Positions 13,712 through 22,738 of a stretch of 23,859 bases of DNA are shown piece by piece (position 1 is the first letter of the stretch; every line of letters starts with the position of its first letter). This stretch comes from JAWXCM01 sp034408745 (GTDB lineage Bacteria; Acidobacteriota; Terriglobia; Bryobacterales; Bryobacteraceae). The notes beneath the pieces were generated by a model, which was not told the origin of the DNA, did no database searches, and saw nothing but the letters and a program-made list of their open reading frames with translations. The translations under genes were made by a program, and so were the position numbers. Location: the NCBI GenBank assembly GCA_034408745.1, contig JAWXCM010000002.1, positions 1 through 23,859 on the forward strand. The letters run 5' to 3'.

Positions 13712-16135
13712 ATGCTCACAGCAAGGCTTCTGGCGGTGATTCTCGGCTTTTCCGTGTGTCTGACTGCTGCCCCGGTTCGCATCATTTTAGTCGGCGATTC
13801 GACAGTGAACGATGAGGGTGGCTGGGGGCCGGGATTCGCGTCCTCGTTTGCCGGGGCGCCGGTGGAAGTCGTCAATCTTGCGAAAAACGGGCGGAGTTCG
13901 AAAAGTTTTCGCGATGAGGGCCTGTGGGCGAAGGTGCTGACGGGCCCGAAGCCGGACTATGTTTTGATCCAGTTCGGCCACAATGACTGTCCAGGTAAAG
14001 GGCCCGAGCGCGAGACTGTGCCGCAGACCACTTATCGAGCGAACCTGACGCGATTCATCGAAGAGGTTCGGGCGGCGGGTGGGACGCCGGTGCTGGTGCC
14101 GTTTGTGGAGGAGACGCGGCGGCTCGGCGCGTCGCTGCGGGCGCCGGTGATGGACCTTTACCAGCTGACGTGGGCGCAGACGGAGGCGCTGGGTCCGAAG
14201 CGGGCCGACACGCTGGGAGCGGTGCTGGCCTCGCAGGTGCATCCGGTGGTGTCCTGGAAGCAGGCGATGGGGCAGAGACCGGAGTGGTACGGGTCAGCGG
14301 AGGCTGCTCGGATCGGGGACAGTTTGCTGGCGCATCAGCACGAGAATGGCGGGTGGCTGAAGAATATCGACATGGCGCTTCCGCCTTTTAAGTCATCGAG
14401 CAAGGATCCGAAGGCGGAGACGACGATCGATAACGGCGCGACGTGGACACAGATGCAGTATCTGGCCCGGGTGTATACGGCGACCAGGGGAAAGCGTTTC
14501 GCCGATGCGTTCCGCCGCGGGTTTCGATTTTTGCTGGCGGCTCAATATCCAAACGGCGGATGGCCGCAGTTTTATCCGCTGAAAAAAGGATATTACACGC
14601 ATATTACGTATAACGACAATGCAATGGCGGGCGTGATGGCGACGCTTCGCAGTGTTGCTGAGGCTCGGCCCGACTATGCGTTTTTTACGGGGGAGGAACG
14701 GGAGCAGGCGCGGGCGGCTGTGGGGCGCGGGATTGCGGTGATTTTGAAATCGCAGATTGTGGTGGACGGGAAGCGCACGGTTTGGTGCGCGCAGCACGAT
14801 GAGGAAACGCTGGCTGCTGCGAAGGCGCGCTCGTATGAACTGCCGTCGTACAGCGGGGCGGAAAGCGTCGGACTGGTGCGTCTGCTGATGGAGATTGAGA
14901 AGCCGTCACCCGAGGTGGTGGCAGCCGTGGAGAGCGCGGTGGCGTGGTTTCGCACGCATGCGGTTCGCGGAATACGGCAGGAACAGAAGCCGGACCCCGC
15001 GTCGCCGAAGGGTTGGGACAAGGTGATTGTGGCGGATGCGAAGGCTGCTCCACTGTGGGCTCGCTTTTACGATTTGAAGAACGCCGAGCCGATGTTTTGC
15101 GGGCGAGACGGCGTGCCGAAGAAGACGATGGCGGAGATCGAGTACGAGCGGCGGAATGGCTACAACTGGTATACCGAGGGGCCGGCGGAACTGCTCGACA
15201 AAGATTATCCGAAGTGGAAGGCTCGCAGGGGCACGATGCTGTTTGGCGACTCGTCACGGCTGGGACGACCGTTTGCAAAGGACCCGTCGGCGATTCGGTG
15301 GGGTGGGCGGTATCTGATGTATTTCTCGATTCCTGGCACGGATGACAAAGGCTGGAGTGTGGGGATTGCCGAGAGCAGGGATCTGGTGTCGTGGACCAGT
15401 GTTGGTCAGGTGCTGCCGGAGGCAGGTGGGGTGGAGGCGAAGGGGCTGGCCGCACCGTATGCGCGGGTGGTCGACGGGGAAGTGCACCTCTTTTATCAGA
15501 CTTATGGCAACGCGAAAAACGATGCGATCTGTCACGCGGTGTCGAAGGACGGGATCAAGTTTCGGCGAGACCCTTCGAATCCGATATTTAAGCCGACTGG
15601 TGAGTGGAATGCGGGTCGCGCTATCGATGCCGAAGTCGCCGAGTTTAAAGGGAAATGGTATTTATTTGCCGCGACTCGCGATCCGGAGATGAAGGTCCAG
15701 ATGCTGGTGGGCGCGGTGGCGGAGAAGGGCAGGGGCTTCGGGCGCGATGCGTGGAAACAGATTGGCAACGGTCCGCTTCTGCGTCCGGAGCTGGCGTGGG
15801 AGAAAGACTGCATCGAGGCTCCGGCGATTGTGGTTCGGGGCGACTGGATGTACATGTTCTACGCCGGGGCCTATAACAATGCGCCACAGCAGGTTGGGGT
15901 GGCGCGGAGTCGGGACGGGGTGAAGTGGGAACGGGTTTCTCGCGAGCCATTCCTGGCAAATGGCAAGCCGGGGGAATGGAATTCTTCGGAATCGGGGCAC
16001 CCTGGCACTTTCGTCGATGAGGACGGGCAGACGTACTTGTTTTATCAGGGCAATGCCGACAACGGCCGGACGTGGTTTTTGTCGCGGATAAAGGTCGGGT
16101 GGGATGCGTCGGGCCGGCCTGTTCGGAGTAATTAA
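13712..16135 (+). CDS. Chimeric CE12-like esterase / PL10 pectate lyase / GH43-like protein
   Basis: The ATG at 13712 gives 807 residues. A signal peptide covers 1-20. Residues 22 to about 170 are SGNH/rhamnogalacturonan acetylesterase-like: G-D-S-T with Ser30 and Q-F-G-H-N-D with Asn91. The C-terminal Asp-x-x-His block of that family is missing. About 175-505 is a PL10 pectate lyase: V-S-W-K-Q-A-M-G-Q-R-P-E-W-Y entry, ENGGWLKNIDM, T-I-D-N-G-A-T (Asp240), T-Y-N-D-N-A (Asp302) and A-R-S-Y-E-L-P-S with the likely catalytic Arg373. About 508-800 is a five-bladed-propeller GH43-like domain (F-A-K-D-P-S-A-I-R-W, K-D-C-I-E-A-P-A-I-V). It should act on pectin outside the cell. The TTG six bases upstream is a less likely start. 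Its stop shares TTAA with dctA. Confidence 0.85.
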   Translation: MLTARLLAVILGFSVCLTAAPVRIILVGDSTVNDEGGWGPGFASSFAGAPVEVVNLAKNGRSSKSFRDEGLWAKVLTGPKPDYVLIQFGHNDCPGKGPERETVPQTTYRANLTRFIEEVRAAGGTPVLVPFVEETRRLGASLRAPVMDLYQLTWAQTEALGPKRADTLGAVLASQVHPVVSWKQAMGQRPEWYGSAEAARIGDSLLAHQHENGGWLKNIDMALPPFKSSSKDPKAETTIDNGATWTQMQYLARVYTATRGKRFADAFRRGFRFLLAAQYPNGGWPQFYPLKKGYYTHITYNDNAMAGVMATLRSVAEARPDYAFFTGEEREQARAAVGRGIAVILKSQIVVDGKRTVWCAQHDEETLAAAKARSYELPSYSGAESVGLVRLLMEIEKPSPEVVAAVESAVAWFRTHAVRGIRQEQKPDPASPKGWDKVIVADAKAAPLWARFYDLKNAEPMFCGRDGVPKKTMAEIEYERRNGYNWYTEGPAELLDKDYPKWKARRGTMLFGDSSRLGRPFAKDPSAIRWGGRYLMYFSIPGTDDKGWSVGIAESRDLVSWTSVGQVLPEAGGVEAKGLAAPYARVVDGEVHLFYQTYGNAKNDAICHAVSKDGIKFRRDPSNPIFKPTGEWNAGRAIDAEVAEFKGKWYLFAATRDPEMKVQMLVGAVAEKGRGFGRDAWKQIGNGPLLRPELAWEKDCIEAPAIVVRGDWMYMFYAGAYNNAPQQVGVARSRDGVKWERVSREPFLANGKPGEWNSSESGHPGTFVDEDGQTYLFYQGNADNGRTWFLSRIKVGWDASGRPVRSN

Positions 16136-17388
16136 TGCCTTAGCCCGATGTGGCTGTGGAGGACTTCCTCGTTTAAATCGCCGGTCCATTTTGCAATTAC
16201 GATTGCGGCGACGCCGTTGCCGACGATGTTGGTGATGGCACGTGCTTCAGACATGAAGCGGTCAATGCCGAGGATGAGGGCGAGGCCGGCTACCGGGATG
16301 TCGCCGACTGCGGACATGGTTGCGGCGAGCACGATGAAGCCGCTTCCGGTCACGCCGGCGGCGCCTTTCGACGTAAGCAGCAGCACGGCCAGCAGCGTGA
16401 TTTGCTGCCATATTGTGATGTGCGTGTTGGTGGCCTGCGCCACGAAGACCGCGGCCATTGTGAGATAGATGGACGTGCCGTCGAGGTTGAACGAGTAGCC
16501 TGTCGGGACGACGAGGCCGACGGTGGCACGTCCGGCGCCGAGTTCTTCGAGCTTCGTCATGAGACGCGGCAAGGCGGCTTCTGACGAAGATGTTCCGAGG
16601 ACGATGAGGAGCTCTTCGCGAATCGCGCTGAGGAATCGGAAGATGCTGAAGCCGTGGTATCGCGCGATGAGGCCGAGCACTACGAAGACGAAGAGCAGGC
16701 AGGTGAGGTAGAACGTCCCCATCAACTTTGCCAGCGAGAGCAGGCTGCCGATGCCGTAGGCGCCGATGGTGAACGCCATGGCTCCGAACGCGCCGATCGG
16801 GGCGACGTACATGATAATCCGTATCATCCCGAAGAGAACCTCGGCGACGCGTTCCACCACGTTGTACACGAGTTGTCCGCGCTCCCCGGTTGTCTGTAGT
16901 GCCACGCCGAAAAGGATGGCGAGGAACAAAACTTGTAGAATCTCACCGCGAGCAAATGCGTCGATGAAGGTGTTGGGGATGACGTGCAGCAGGAAGTCCT
17001 TTGTGCCTTCGAGCTTACCGGGTCCAATGTAAGCGGATACGGCTCCGGCGTCGAGGGTGCGGGCGTCGACGTTCATCCCTGCGCCGGGCTGAAGGACGTT
17101 GACTACGACGAGCCCGATGATGAGCGCGACGGTGCTGACGACTTCGAAATAAAGAAGCGCCAGACCGCCTGTTTTTCCGACCTTTTTCATATCGCCGCTG
17201 CCGGCGATGCCCTGCACGACGGTGACGAAGATGATGGGCGCGATCATCATCTTGATCAGCTTGATGAACCCGTCGCCGAGAGGTTTCATCTGTGTGGCGG
17301 TGGCGGGAGAAACAACTCCGAGCGTGATGCCGACTGCAATCGCGATCAGTACCTGCACGTACAGCGAACGAAGGATGGAAAGTCGCAT
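16132..17388 (-). CDS. dctA: Sodium/proton-dicarboxylate symporter, DctA type
   Basis: The 418-residue membrane protein belongs to the DAACS (SLC1) family. The start at 17388 (M-R-L-S-I-L-R-S-L-Y) matches family length. The longer frame to 17502 adds a non-family extension. About eight membrane helices are present with the two re-entrant hairpins: G-T-S-S-S-E-A-A-L-P-R-L (HP1, serine-rich) and TSKGAAGVTGSGF (HP2), plus Y-S-F-N-L-D-G-T in helix 7, the cation-binding motif. It takes up C4-dicarboxylates such as succinate, malate or fumarate, or acidic amino acids. Sequence alone does not settle which. It is convergent with the pectinase gene, with which it shares the stop bases, and divergent from the receptor at 17512. 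Confidence 0.9.
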   Translation of the reverse strand: MRLSILRSLYVQVLIAIAVGITLGVVSPATATQMKPLGDGFIKLIKMMIAPIIFVTVVQGIAGSGDMKKVGKTGGLALLYFEVVSTVALIIGLVVVNVLQPGAGMNVDARTLDAGAVSAYIGPGKLEGTKDFLLHVIPNTFIDAFARGEILQVLFLAILFGVALQTTGERGQLVYNVVERVAEVLFGMIRIIMYVAPIGAFGAMAFTIGAYGIGSLLSLAKLMGTFYLTCLLFVFVVLGLIARYHGFSIFRFLSAIREELLIVLGTSSSEAALPRLMTKLEELGAGRATVGLVVPTGYSFNLDGTSIYLTMAAVFVAQATNTHITIWQQITLLAVLLLTSKGAAGVTGSGFIVLAATMSAVGDIPVAGLALILGIDRFMSEARAITNIVGNGVAAIVIAKWTGDLNEEVLHSHIGLRH

Positions 17389-17511
17389 TCCGGGATCAGG
17401 TTCGGAGCACTGCCAGAGATAAAAGCATGGTCGTATTATCACCCAGGTACGTTCTGTAGCCCCTTCGCTGGCTTGTGTCGCACCTTGGAGTTGTGATAAC
17501 ACATTGCGATT

Positions 17512-20500
17512 ATGAAGTTACGCCTGCCAATTCTGGTGGTGGTTCTTTACGGAGTTCTCTCCGCTCAATCTGAACGGGGAACAATTACAGGCACAATTCG
17601 CGATTCTTCCGGTGCGACGATTCCGGCCACGCGAGTTACGGTAACCAATACGGAGACCGGAGTATCGTTCAAGTTGCTCACGACGGAGACCGGCGACTAT
17701 ACAGCGCCGCAGTTACAGGTGGGCACGTTTAAACTGACGGCGGAGAAGGACGGGTTCCGCACGGCAGCGATTACGGGACTGGAGCTGAATGCGTCGGCTA
17801 CGGTTCGTGCCGATTTTACGCTGGAGGTTGGGTCGTCAACGCAGACGGTGGAGGTCAGCGCCAACGCCATCGCGCTGCAGACGGAAAACGCGAAGACCAG
17901 CGTGACCGTCAACAACAAGCTTATCGACGAGCTGCCGCTGGTGGTGGGCGGGGCGCTGCGGAGTCCATTCAATCTGGCCGCGCTGACGCCCGAGGCGAAG
18001 AACGTCGGCGGCGACAACGGGTTTATTCTGGGCGGCGGACAGGCAGCAGGGTATGGCACGAGTCTGGACGGCGTCTCGGCCAACACGTCGCGGGCGCTGA
18101 GCATGAGCTGGGTGGCGGTGAATGCGCCGTCGGTGGAAGCGGTGACCGAGTTCACCGTCGACACCAACGGGTTCAAGGCGGAGTACGGGCAGGCGTCGGG
18201 CGGCATGATGAGCTTTGTGTCGAAGTCGGGCACTAACGACCTGCACGGCACGGCCTATGAATTCCTGAGAAATGAGAAGTTCGATTCGAATAACTTCTTC
18301 AACACGGGCAGAGGGATTGCGCGGCCTATCTACAAGCAGAGTGATTTCGGTGGCTCCGTGGGTGGACCGGTGTGGATTCCGAAGCTGTATAACGGGCGGA
18401 ATCGCACGTTCTTCTTCTTCAGCTACGAGGCCTTTCGCAATCGCGACGGCGCCAACGGCAACGTGGCGACCGTGCCCACGGCGGAGATGTACGACGGGGA
18501 TTTTCGCAACTGGGTGAACGCTGCCGGGCAGATGATTCCCATCTACAACCCGGTGTCGCAGACGACCAGTGCGAATGGCACCGTGACGCGCGAAGTGTTC
18601 CCGAATAATCAGGTGCCGAAGTCGATGTTCGATCCGGTGAGTGTGCGGGCGCTGGCGGCTTACCGCTCAGGGCCGACGCCGCTGCCAAACAACGGCGCCA
18701 CACCAGGCACTCTGAACTACGTCACGAATAATTACCTGATTACCAGCGGCAGTGAAATTCGGCCGAACACAAAGATCAGCGTGAAAGGCGACCACGTGTT
18801 TAGCGTGAAGCACCGTATCTCCGGGTACTGGGGCTATAACCGGTCGAGCCAGATTCCGGGCGCGAACGGCCCTTCGACTCTCCCGGGATATTACGCGGAT
18901 TACAACGACACGCAGCGCAACTCCGACGTGTATCGAGGCAGTTGGGACTGGGCCATATCGCCGAGCGTGTACAACCATTTCTACGGGGGCGGCAATATCT
19001 GGCGGGAGAACCACGATCCCCCACAGGCCACGATTCGCAGCGGGGTGCAGTGGAAGGACAAGGTGTGTCTTGGGAATGTGCCCGACTGCGACCAGAATCT
19101 GCTTCGCATGATCTTTTCGAACAGCTACTCCACATGGGGCGGTCCGGCGAATAATGGCAGCGAGAATTTCATCAAAATGTTTGCCGACGACGTCACGATC
19201 ATCAAAGGCAAGCACACGATGAAGGCTGGTGGTCAGTATCAGGGGCAGTACTACAACGGCTTCGGACGGCAGTGCGTGGCGGGCTGCGTCAACTTCGACT
19301 TCAAGCATACGGGCCGGCCGGGCGACACGAATTTCACGACTGCTGGCGGGCATCCGTTTGCGTCGATGCTGCTGGGCTATGCGAGCAACGGGTCGCTGGA
19401 CACTATACGGTACATCGGCCAGCAGTGGCCCTCGTTCTCGGGTTTCTTTCAGGACGACTGGCGCGTTCGGCCGAACCTGGTCCTGAACCTGGGACTGCGC
19501 TGGGAAACCACACTGCCACCGACGGGCGAGAACGACAGTTGGAGCGACTTCGCTCCGGATCGTCCGAATCCTGGCGCGGGGAATTTGCCCGGCGCTCTGG
19601 TGTATGCCGGAACGGGAAAGGGGCGCGAAGGGACTCGCACGTTGTCCGACCCGTATTTCCGTGCCTTCGGGCCGCGGTTCGGGCTCGCGTATACCTTAAC
19701 TCCGAAGACCGTGCTGCGCATGTCGTACGGTCTCAGCTACGGCAATATCACGACGGTGACGGGCTCGACGCACAACCTTGGGTTCACGCTGACCACCGGG
19801 TTCCCGGATTCATCTCAGGGACTAAATCCGAGTTTCCGGCTGCGTGATGGATTGCCTTCCTGGGTGGCTCCGCCGTTCATCGATCCGAGCTTCGGCAACG
19901 GCCGCGCGATGCCGTGGTTCCAGGGCAGCGAAGCGGCACAGCCGCCCGCGTATCAGAGCATGAACTTCTCGATCCAGCGCCAGCTCACGTCGAGTCTGAC
20001 GATGGAGACTTCGTACACGGGAAGTCTCGGGAGCAGACTGCAGGCGGGGCTGCTGGCGTATAACCAGATGGATCCGAAGTTTCTGAATCAGTATGGTGCG
20101 ACGCTGCTAAACTCGCGAATCGACTCCGCTGCGGCGCGGAACGCGGGATTCCGGGAACCATTTCCCGCGTTCATTTCGCTGTTCGGGAATAATGCGACGG
20201 TGCGCCAGTCATTGCGTCCCTACCCTCAGTTTCAGGGCATCGACACGGCTGCGGGTGGCGGAGACCACAGCGGACATTCCACGTACCACGCGGGCATGGC
20301 TCGACTGGAGAAGCGGTTCAGCAAGGGACTGCAGTTCCAGACCTCGTACGTGTTCTCGAAGCTGCTGACGGATGCCGACAGCTACTGGCCTGACGGCTCG
20401 GCGATGGACCACTACAACCGGGGTCTGGAGAAAAGCATCGGCGAGTACGACGTGACGCACAACTTCAAGTTTTCAGGCGTCGCGGATCTGCCGTTTGGCC

Positions 20501-21027
20501 GTGGGAAAGCGTGGCTGAATCGAGGCGGCCTGGTGAATCAGCTCATCGGCGGATGGCGAGTTTCGGGCATCTACACGCTCTCTTCGGGTCAGCCGCTGGG
20601 TCTCGGCACCACCAACGGAATGCCACTGTTCAACGGCGGCAACCGGCCGATCATCAACACGTATGATGGCTGGCGTCCGGAGACGAAGGGCGACTCGTTC
20701 GACCCGGCAGTCGACCGTACCATTCAACCGGCGAGTTTCTTCCCGGCGCAGCCGACGAACACATTCGGCAACATGACTCGGCACAATCCGAAGTACCGGG
20801 CGAATACGGTCATGGGAAATAACATCTCGATCGCAAAATCATTCCCGATTCGGGAACAGATGCGGCTGGATTTCCGGGCTGAGATGTTTAATGCGGTGAA
20901 CTGGGTGCGGTTTGGCAACGGCAATCTCAGCCTGCAGTCGCCGGTGTTTGGTGTACTGAGCCAGACGGCCGGGGATCAGGGGAACTCGCCGCGTCAAATT
21001 CAATTTGCTTTAAAGCTGTATTTTTAA
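17512..21027 (+). CDS. Oar-like TonB-dependent receptor with carboxypeptidase-regulatory domain
   Basis: The 1171-residue protein has a signal peptide (1-18, ends L-S-A-Q). A CarboxypepD_reg-like Ig-type domain follows at about 20-105 (RGTITGTIRDSSGATIPATR, E-T-G-D-Y). The plug domain covers about 115-250 (N-N-K-L-I-D-E-L-P-L, F-T-V-D-T-N-G-F-K-A-E-Y-G-Q-A-S-G-G). A long outer-membrane beta barrel runs to the C-terminus, ending with the aromatic F-A-L-K-L-Y-F typical of outer-membrane proteins. This is the expanded acidobacterial TonB-receptor-like family. The substrate is not shown by sequence, but the pectinase and beta-galactosidase nearby make oligosaccharides plausible. There is no SusD-like partner in the window. 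It ends in a shared TTAA with the amidohydrolase. Confidence 0.92.
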   Translation: MKLRLPILVVVLYGVLSAQSERGTITGTIRDSSGATIPATRVTVTNTETGVSFKLLTTETGDYTAPQLQVGTFKLTAEKDGFRTAAITGLELNASATVRADFTLEVGSSTQTVEVSANAIALQTENAKTSVTVNNKLIDELPLVVGGALRSPFNLAALTPEAKNVGGDNGFILGGGQAAGYGTSLDGVSANTSRALSMSWVAVNAPSVEAVTEFTVDTNGFKAEYGQASGGMMSFVSKSGTNDLHGTAYEFLRNEKFDSNNFFNTGRGIARPIYKQSDFGGSVGGPVWIPKLYNGRNRTFFFFSYEAFRNRDGANGNVATVPTAEMYDGDFRNWVNAAGQMIPIYNPVSQTTSANGTVTREVFPNNQVPKSMFDPVSVRALAAYRSGPTPLPNNGATPGTLNYVTNNYLITSGSEIRPNTKISVKGDHVFSVKHRISGYWGYNRSSQIPGANGPSTLPGYYADYNDTQRNSDVYRGSWDWAISPSVYNHFYGGGNIWRENHDPPQATIRSGVQWKDKVCLGNVPDCDQNLLRMIFSNSYSTWGGPANNGSENFIKMFADDVTIIKGKHTMKAGGQYQGQYYNGFGRQCVAGCVNFDFKHTGRPGDTNFTTAGGHPFASMLLGYASNGSLDTIRYIGQQWPSFSGFFQDDWRVRPNLVLNLGLRWETTLPPTGENDSWSDFAPDRPNPGAGNLPGALVYAGTGKGREGTRTLSDPYFRAFGPRFGLAYTLTPKTVLRMSYGLSYGNITTVTGSTHNLGFTLTTGFPDSSQGLNPSFRLRDGLPSWVAPPFIDPSFGNGRAMPWFQGSEAAQPPAYQSMNFSIQRQLTSSLTMETSYTGSLGSRLQAGLLAYNQMDPKFLNQYGATLLNSRIDSAAARNAGFREPFPAFISLFGNNATVRQSLRPYPQFQGIDTAAGGGDHSGHSTYHAGMARLEKRFSKGLQFQTSYVFSKLLTDADSYWPDGSAMDHYNRGLEKSIGEYDVTHNFKFSGVADLPFGRGKAWLNRGGLVNQLIGGWRVSGIYTLSSGQPLGLGTTNGMPLFNGGNRPIINTYDGWRPETKGDSFDPAVDRTIQPASFFPAQPTNTFGNMTRHNPKYRANTVMGNNISIAKSFPIREQMRLDFRAEMFNAVNWVRFGNGNLSLQSPVFGVLSQTAGDQGNSPRQIQFALKLYF

Positions 21028-21905
21028 CGAAGGCGGAACAAGGTGGCGGCGTTGTCGTGCAGGAGTTTTCGCTGCACCGGCGCCGCTGCGAGTCTGCGAA
21101 TCGCGGCCATCATCTGCGAGCCCGAGCACCTGGGTCCCTCGCCGATCTTGTCGTCGCAGTCGCTGCCGTAGAGCAGGCGGTTTTTGTGACGTTCGAGGAA
21201 GGCTCGCGCGTGGTCTTCGTCGCGGGTGAGCGCGTTAAGACCGGAGCCGGCGGAGAGGTCGCCCCAGAAGTTAGCGTGGTCGGAGAGATAGCGGTCTGTG
21301 AGGCCGCCAGGGGTGACGGGGCCTTTTGGGTAGAGGACGGTCTGGACGGCTTTGGCGTCGATGTTGGCCCAGAAGGTCTGGGCGTGGCCGATGAAGTTCA
21401 CCTTCGGGAATTTAGTGAGAATGGCGCCGAAGCGGCCGTACTCCAGGTTGTAGGTGCCGTGCTGGAAGTGCAGCAGGATGGGGACGCGGAACTCGGATGC
21501 TATGGCCGCGATGTTGGAGATGGCCTGGGAATCGGAGACGACGCCGAACTTCTGCTCGCCGATGCCGATGGCTCCGGCGCGGAGGTATTTGCGGAGGACG
21601 GCGGCGGTTTCGGGGAGGTCGGGGAGTTCGTTGGCGAAGCAGACGAATTCTTTGGGGCGTCGACGGGAGAGGCTGACTACGGAGTCGTTGCGACCGGCGT
21701 CGACGGCGAGTCCGTGCTGCGAGCCAGCGGGCAGGAGGATGGTTTTCGTTACGCCCATCTTGCGCTGGTGGGCGATGAGTTCCTCGTCCGTTCGCCCAGC
21801 GTAGTTTGTGTGCTGGTGGATGTCGATGATGTTTTCGGCGGCGGGAGCGGCGGCGACTGTTGTGGCTGCCGCTCCCGCGCACTGTAAGAAGTGCCTGCGT
21901 TTCAT
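21024..21905 (-). CDS. Secreted amidohydrolase-family (Amidohydrolase_2) metal-dependent hydrolase
   Basis: The 293-residue protein has a twin-arginine-like N-terminus (M-K-R-R-H-F-L-Q-C-A) and an Ala-rich stretch to about residue 22. The mature part is a TIM-barrel amidohydrolase of the PF04909 type: D-I-H-Q-H (28-32, metal ligands His30 and His32), G-I-G-E-Q-K-F (Glu117), I-L-L-H-F-Q-H-G (His146), F-I-G-H-A-Q (His174) and L-Y-G-S-D-C-D-D (Asp249). The motif set suits a decarboxylase or lactone/amide hydrolase, and the substrate is unknown. A short AGGA lies just before the ATG. It is convergent with the receptor gene. Confidence 0.87.
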   Translation of the reverse strand: MKRRHFLQCAGAAATTVAAAPAAENIIDIHQHTNYAGRTDEELIAHQRKMGVTKTILLPAGSQHGLAVDAGRNDSVVSLSRRRPKEFVCFANELPDLPETAAVLRKYLRAGAIGIGEQKFGVVSDSQAISNIAAIASEFRVPILLHFQHGTYNLEYGRFGAILTKFPKVNFIGHAQTFWANIDAKAVQTVLYPKGPVTPGGLTDRYLSDHANFWGDLSAGSGLNALTRDEDHARAFLERHKNRLLYGSDCDDKIGEGPRCSGSQMMAAIRRLAAAPVQRKLLHDNAATLFRLR

Positions 21906-22014
21906 TTCCTGCGGGCGAGTGTAGCAAGCGCGAGAGCGGTGCCTGCGAATCGGGATGGTTGAGGGCTCGGGAGAAGCTGTCGCCCGCGCCGCCGGGTGCG
22001 CTGAACGCGATCGA

Positions 22015-22250
22015 TTAAATATCGGAATCTGTGAGGAGAATGCCGAGGAAATACTGGTAGTTTGACTGGTAGTAATATTGCGTGGCGTCTATTGATCTGG
22101 ATTGGGTTCCTGTTCCGTTAGCGCCGCTGGGTTGTAGTTAGGCTGGGGAGCGCCTGGACCCCGAGTGCCGCTTTAGCTTCACAGCAGTAACGTTAGTCCC
22201 GTGAGTATCACCGTACTGGGTCAGCAAAGGCTATAGTACTGTCTCTTTTT
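22015..22250 (-). other. Intergenic stretch with possible coding remnants
   Basis: 21906-22298 carries no intact gene. On the minus strand two short open pieces read like protein: T-Q-Y-G-D-T-H-G-T-N-V-T-A-V-K-L-K (about 22150-22230) and G-T-Q-S-R-S-I-D-A-T-Q-Y-Y-Y-Q-S-N-Y-Q-Y, then F-L-G-I-L-L-T-D-S-D-I and a stop at 22015. They are in different frames and may be the tail of a decayed gene. I recognise no family, and chance is possible. Confidence 0.25.
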
Positions 22251-22298
22251 TGGGTGTCACCTATCTCCTCGCGCTGCGTCCATTTTGATAACTCTGTA

Positions 22299-22730
22299 AT
22301 GGCTCCCAAACATTTCAATATTTTGCTGGTGGATGACAGCGAGGCGGATGCGCGTCTCTTTCAAATTGCTTTGGGCGAAGTGGCTCCCCGCGTCAGCTTG
22401 TACTGGGTGGCGTCGGGCGAAGAAGCAATCCAGGCGCTGCAAGGGGTGGACCGGTTCCGGGATATCAGTGGCGTGGACATTGTAATTCTGGATTTGAATA
22501 TGCCGGGCAACGGCGGTCTGGATATTCTGCAAAGGATTCGGGGTGACGCGGAGACTCGATTCCGGCCGGTGCTGGTGATGAGCAGTTCGCAGGATCGGCG
22601 CGATGTGCGGCGGTCCTACGAACTGGGCGCGAACTCCTATTTCGTCAAGCCGATGACACTGGCGGGCATCCAGGATGTGTGCCAGATCATTTCGCGGTAC
22701 TGGCTGGAACTGGCGGAACTGCCGGTTTAG
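22299..22730 (+). CDS. Single-domain response regulator (receiver only)
   Basis: The ATG at 22299 gives 143 residues forming one CheY-like receiver: I-L-L-V-D-D-S-E-A-D (acidic pair), I-V-I-L-D-L-N-M-P-G (phospho-acceptor Asp), V-L-V-M-S-S-S and Y-F-V-K-P (conserved Lys). The segment with a long loop after G-E-E-A-I-Q-A-L resembles the Rcp1-like subfamily, which pairs with phytochrome or hybrid kinases. There is no output domain, so it would work by protein contact or phosphorelay. No kinase gene is adjacent. A frame from 22254 (GTG) adds 15 residues with no support. The ribosome binding site is weak. It is convergent with the small membrane protein, with an 8-base gap. Confidence 0.9.
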   Translation: MAPKHFNILLVDDSEADARLFQIALGEVAPRVSLYWVASGEEAIQALQGVDRFRDISGVDIVILDLNMPGNGGLDILQRIRGDAETRFRPVLVMSSSQDRRDVRRSYELGANSYFVKPMTLAGIQDVCQIISRYWLELAELPV

Positions 22731-22738
22731 TTGCGCGT

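Noticed and set aside
14685..15455. 256-codon minus-strand frame inside the pectinase gene
   Set aside because: Pro/Ser/Arg-rich shadow composition opposite the conserved PL10 region.
17389..17502. Longer start for dctA
   Set aside because: The added 38 residues are polar, are not part of the transporter family, and include Trp/Cys-rich sequence. The Met at 17388 matches the usual N-terminus.
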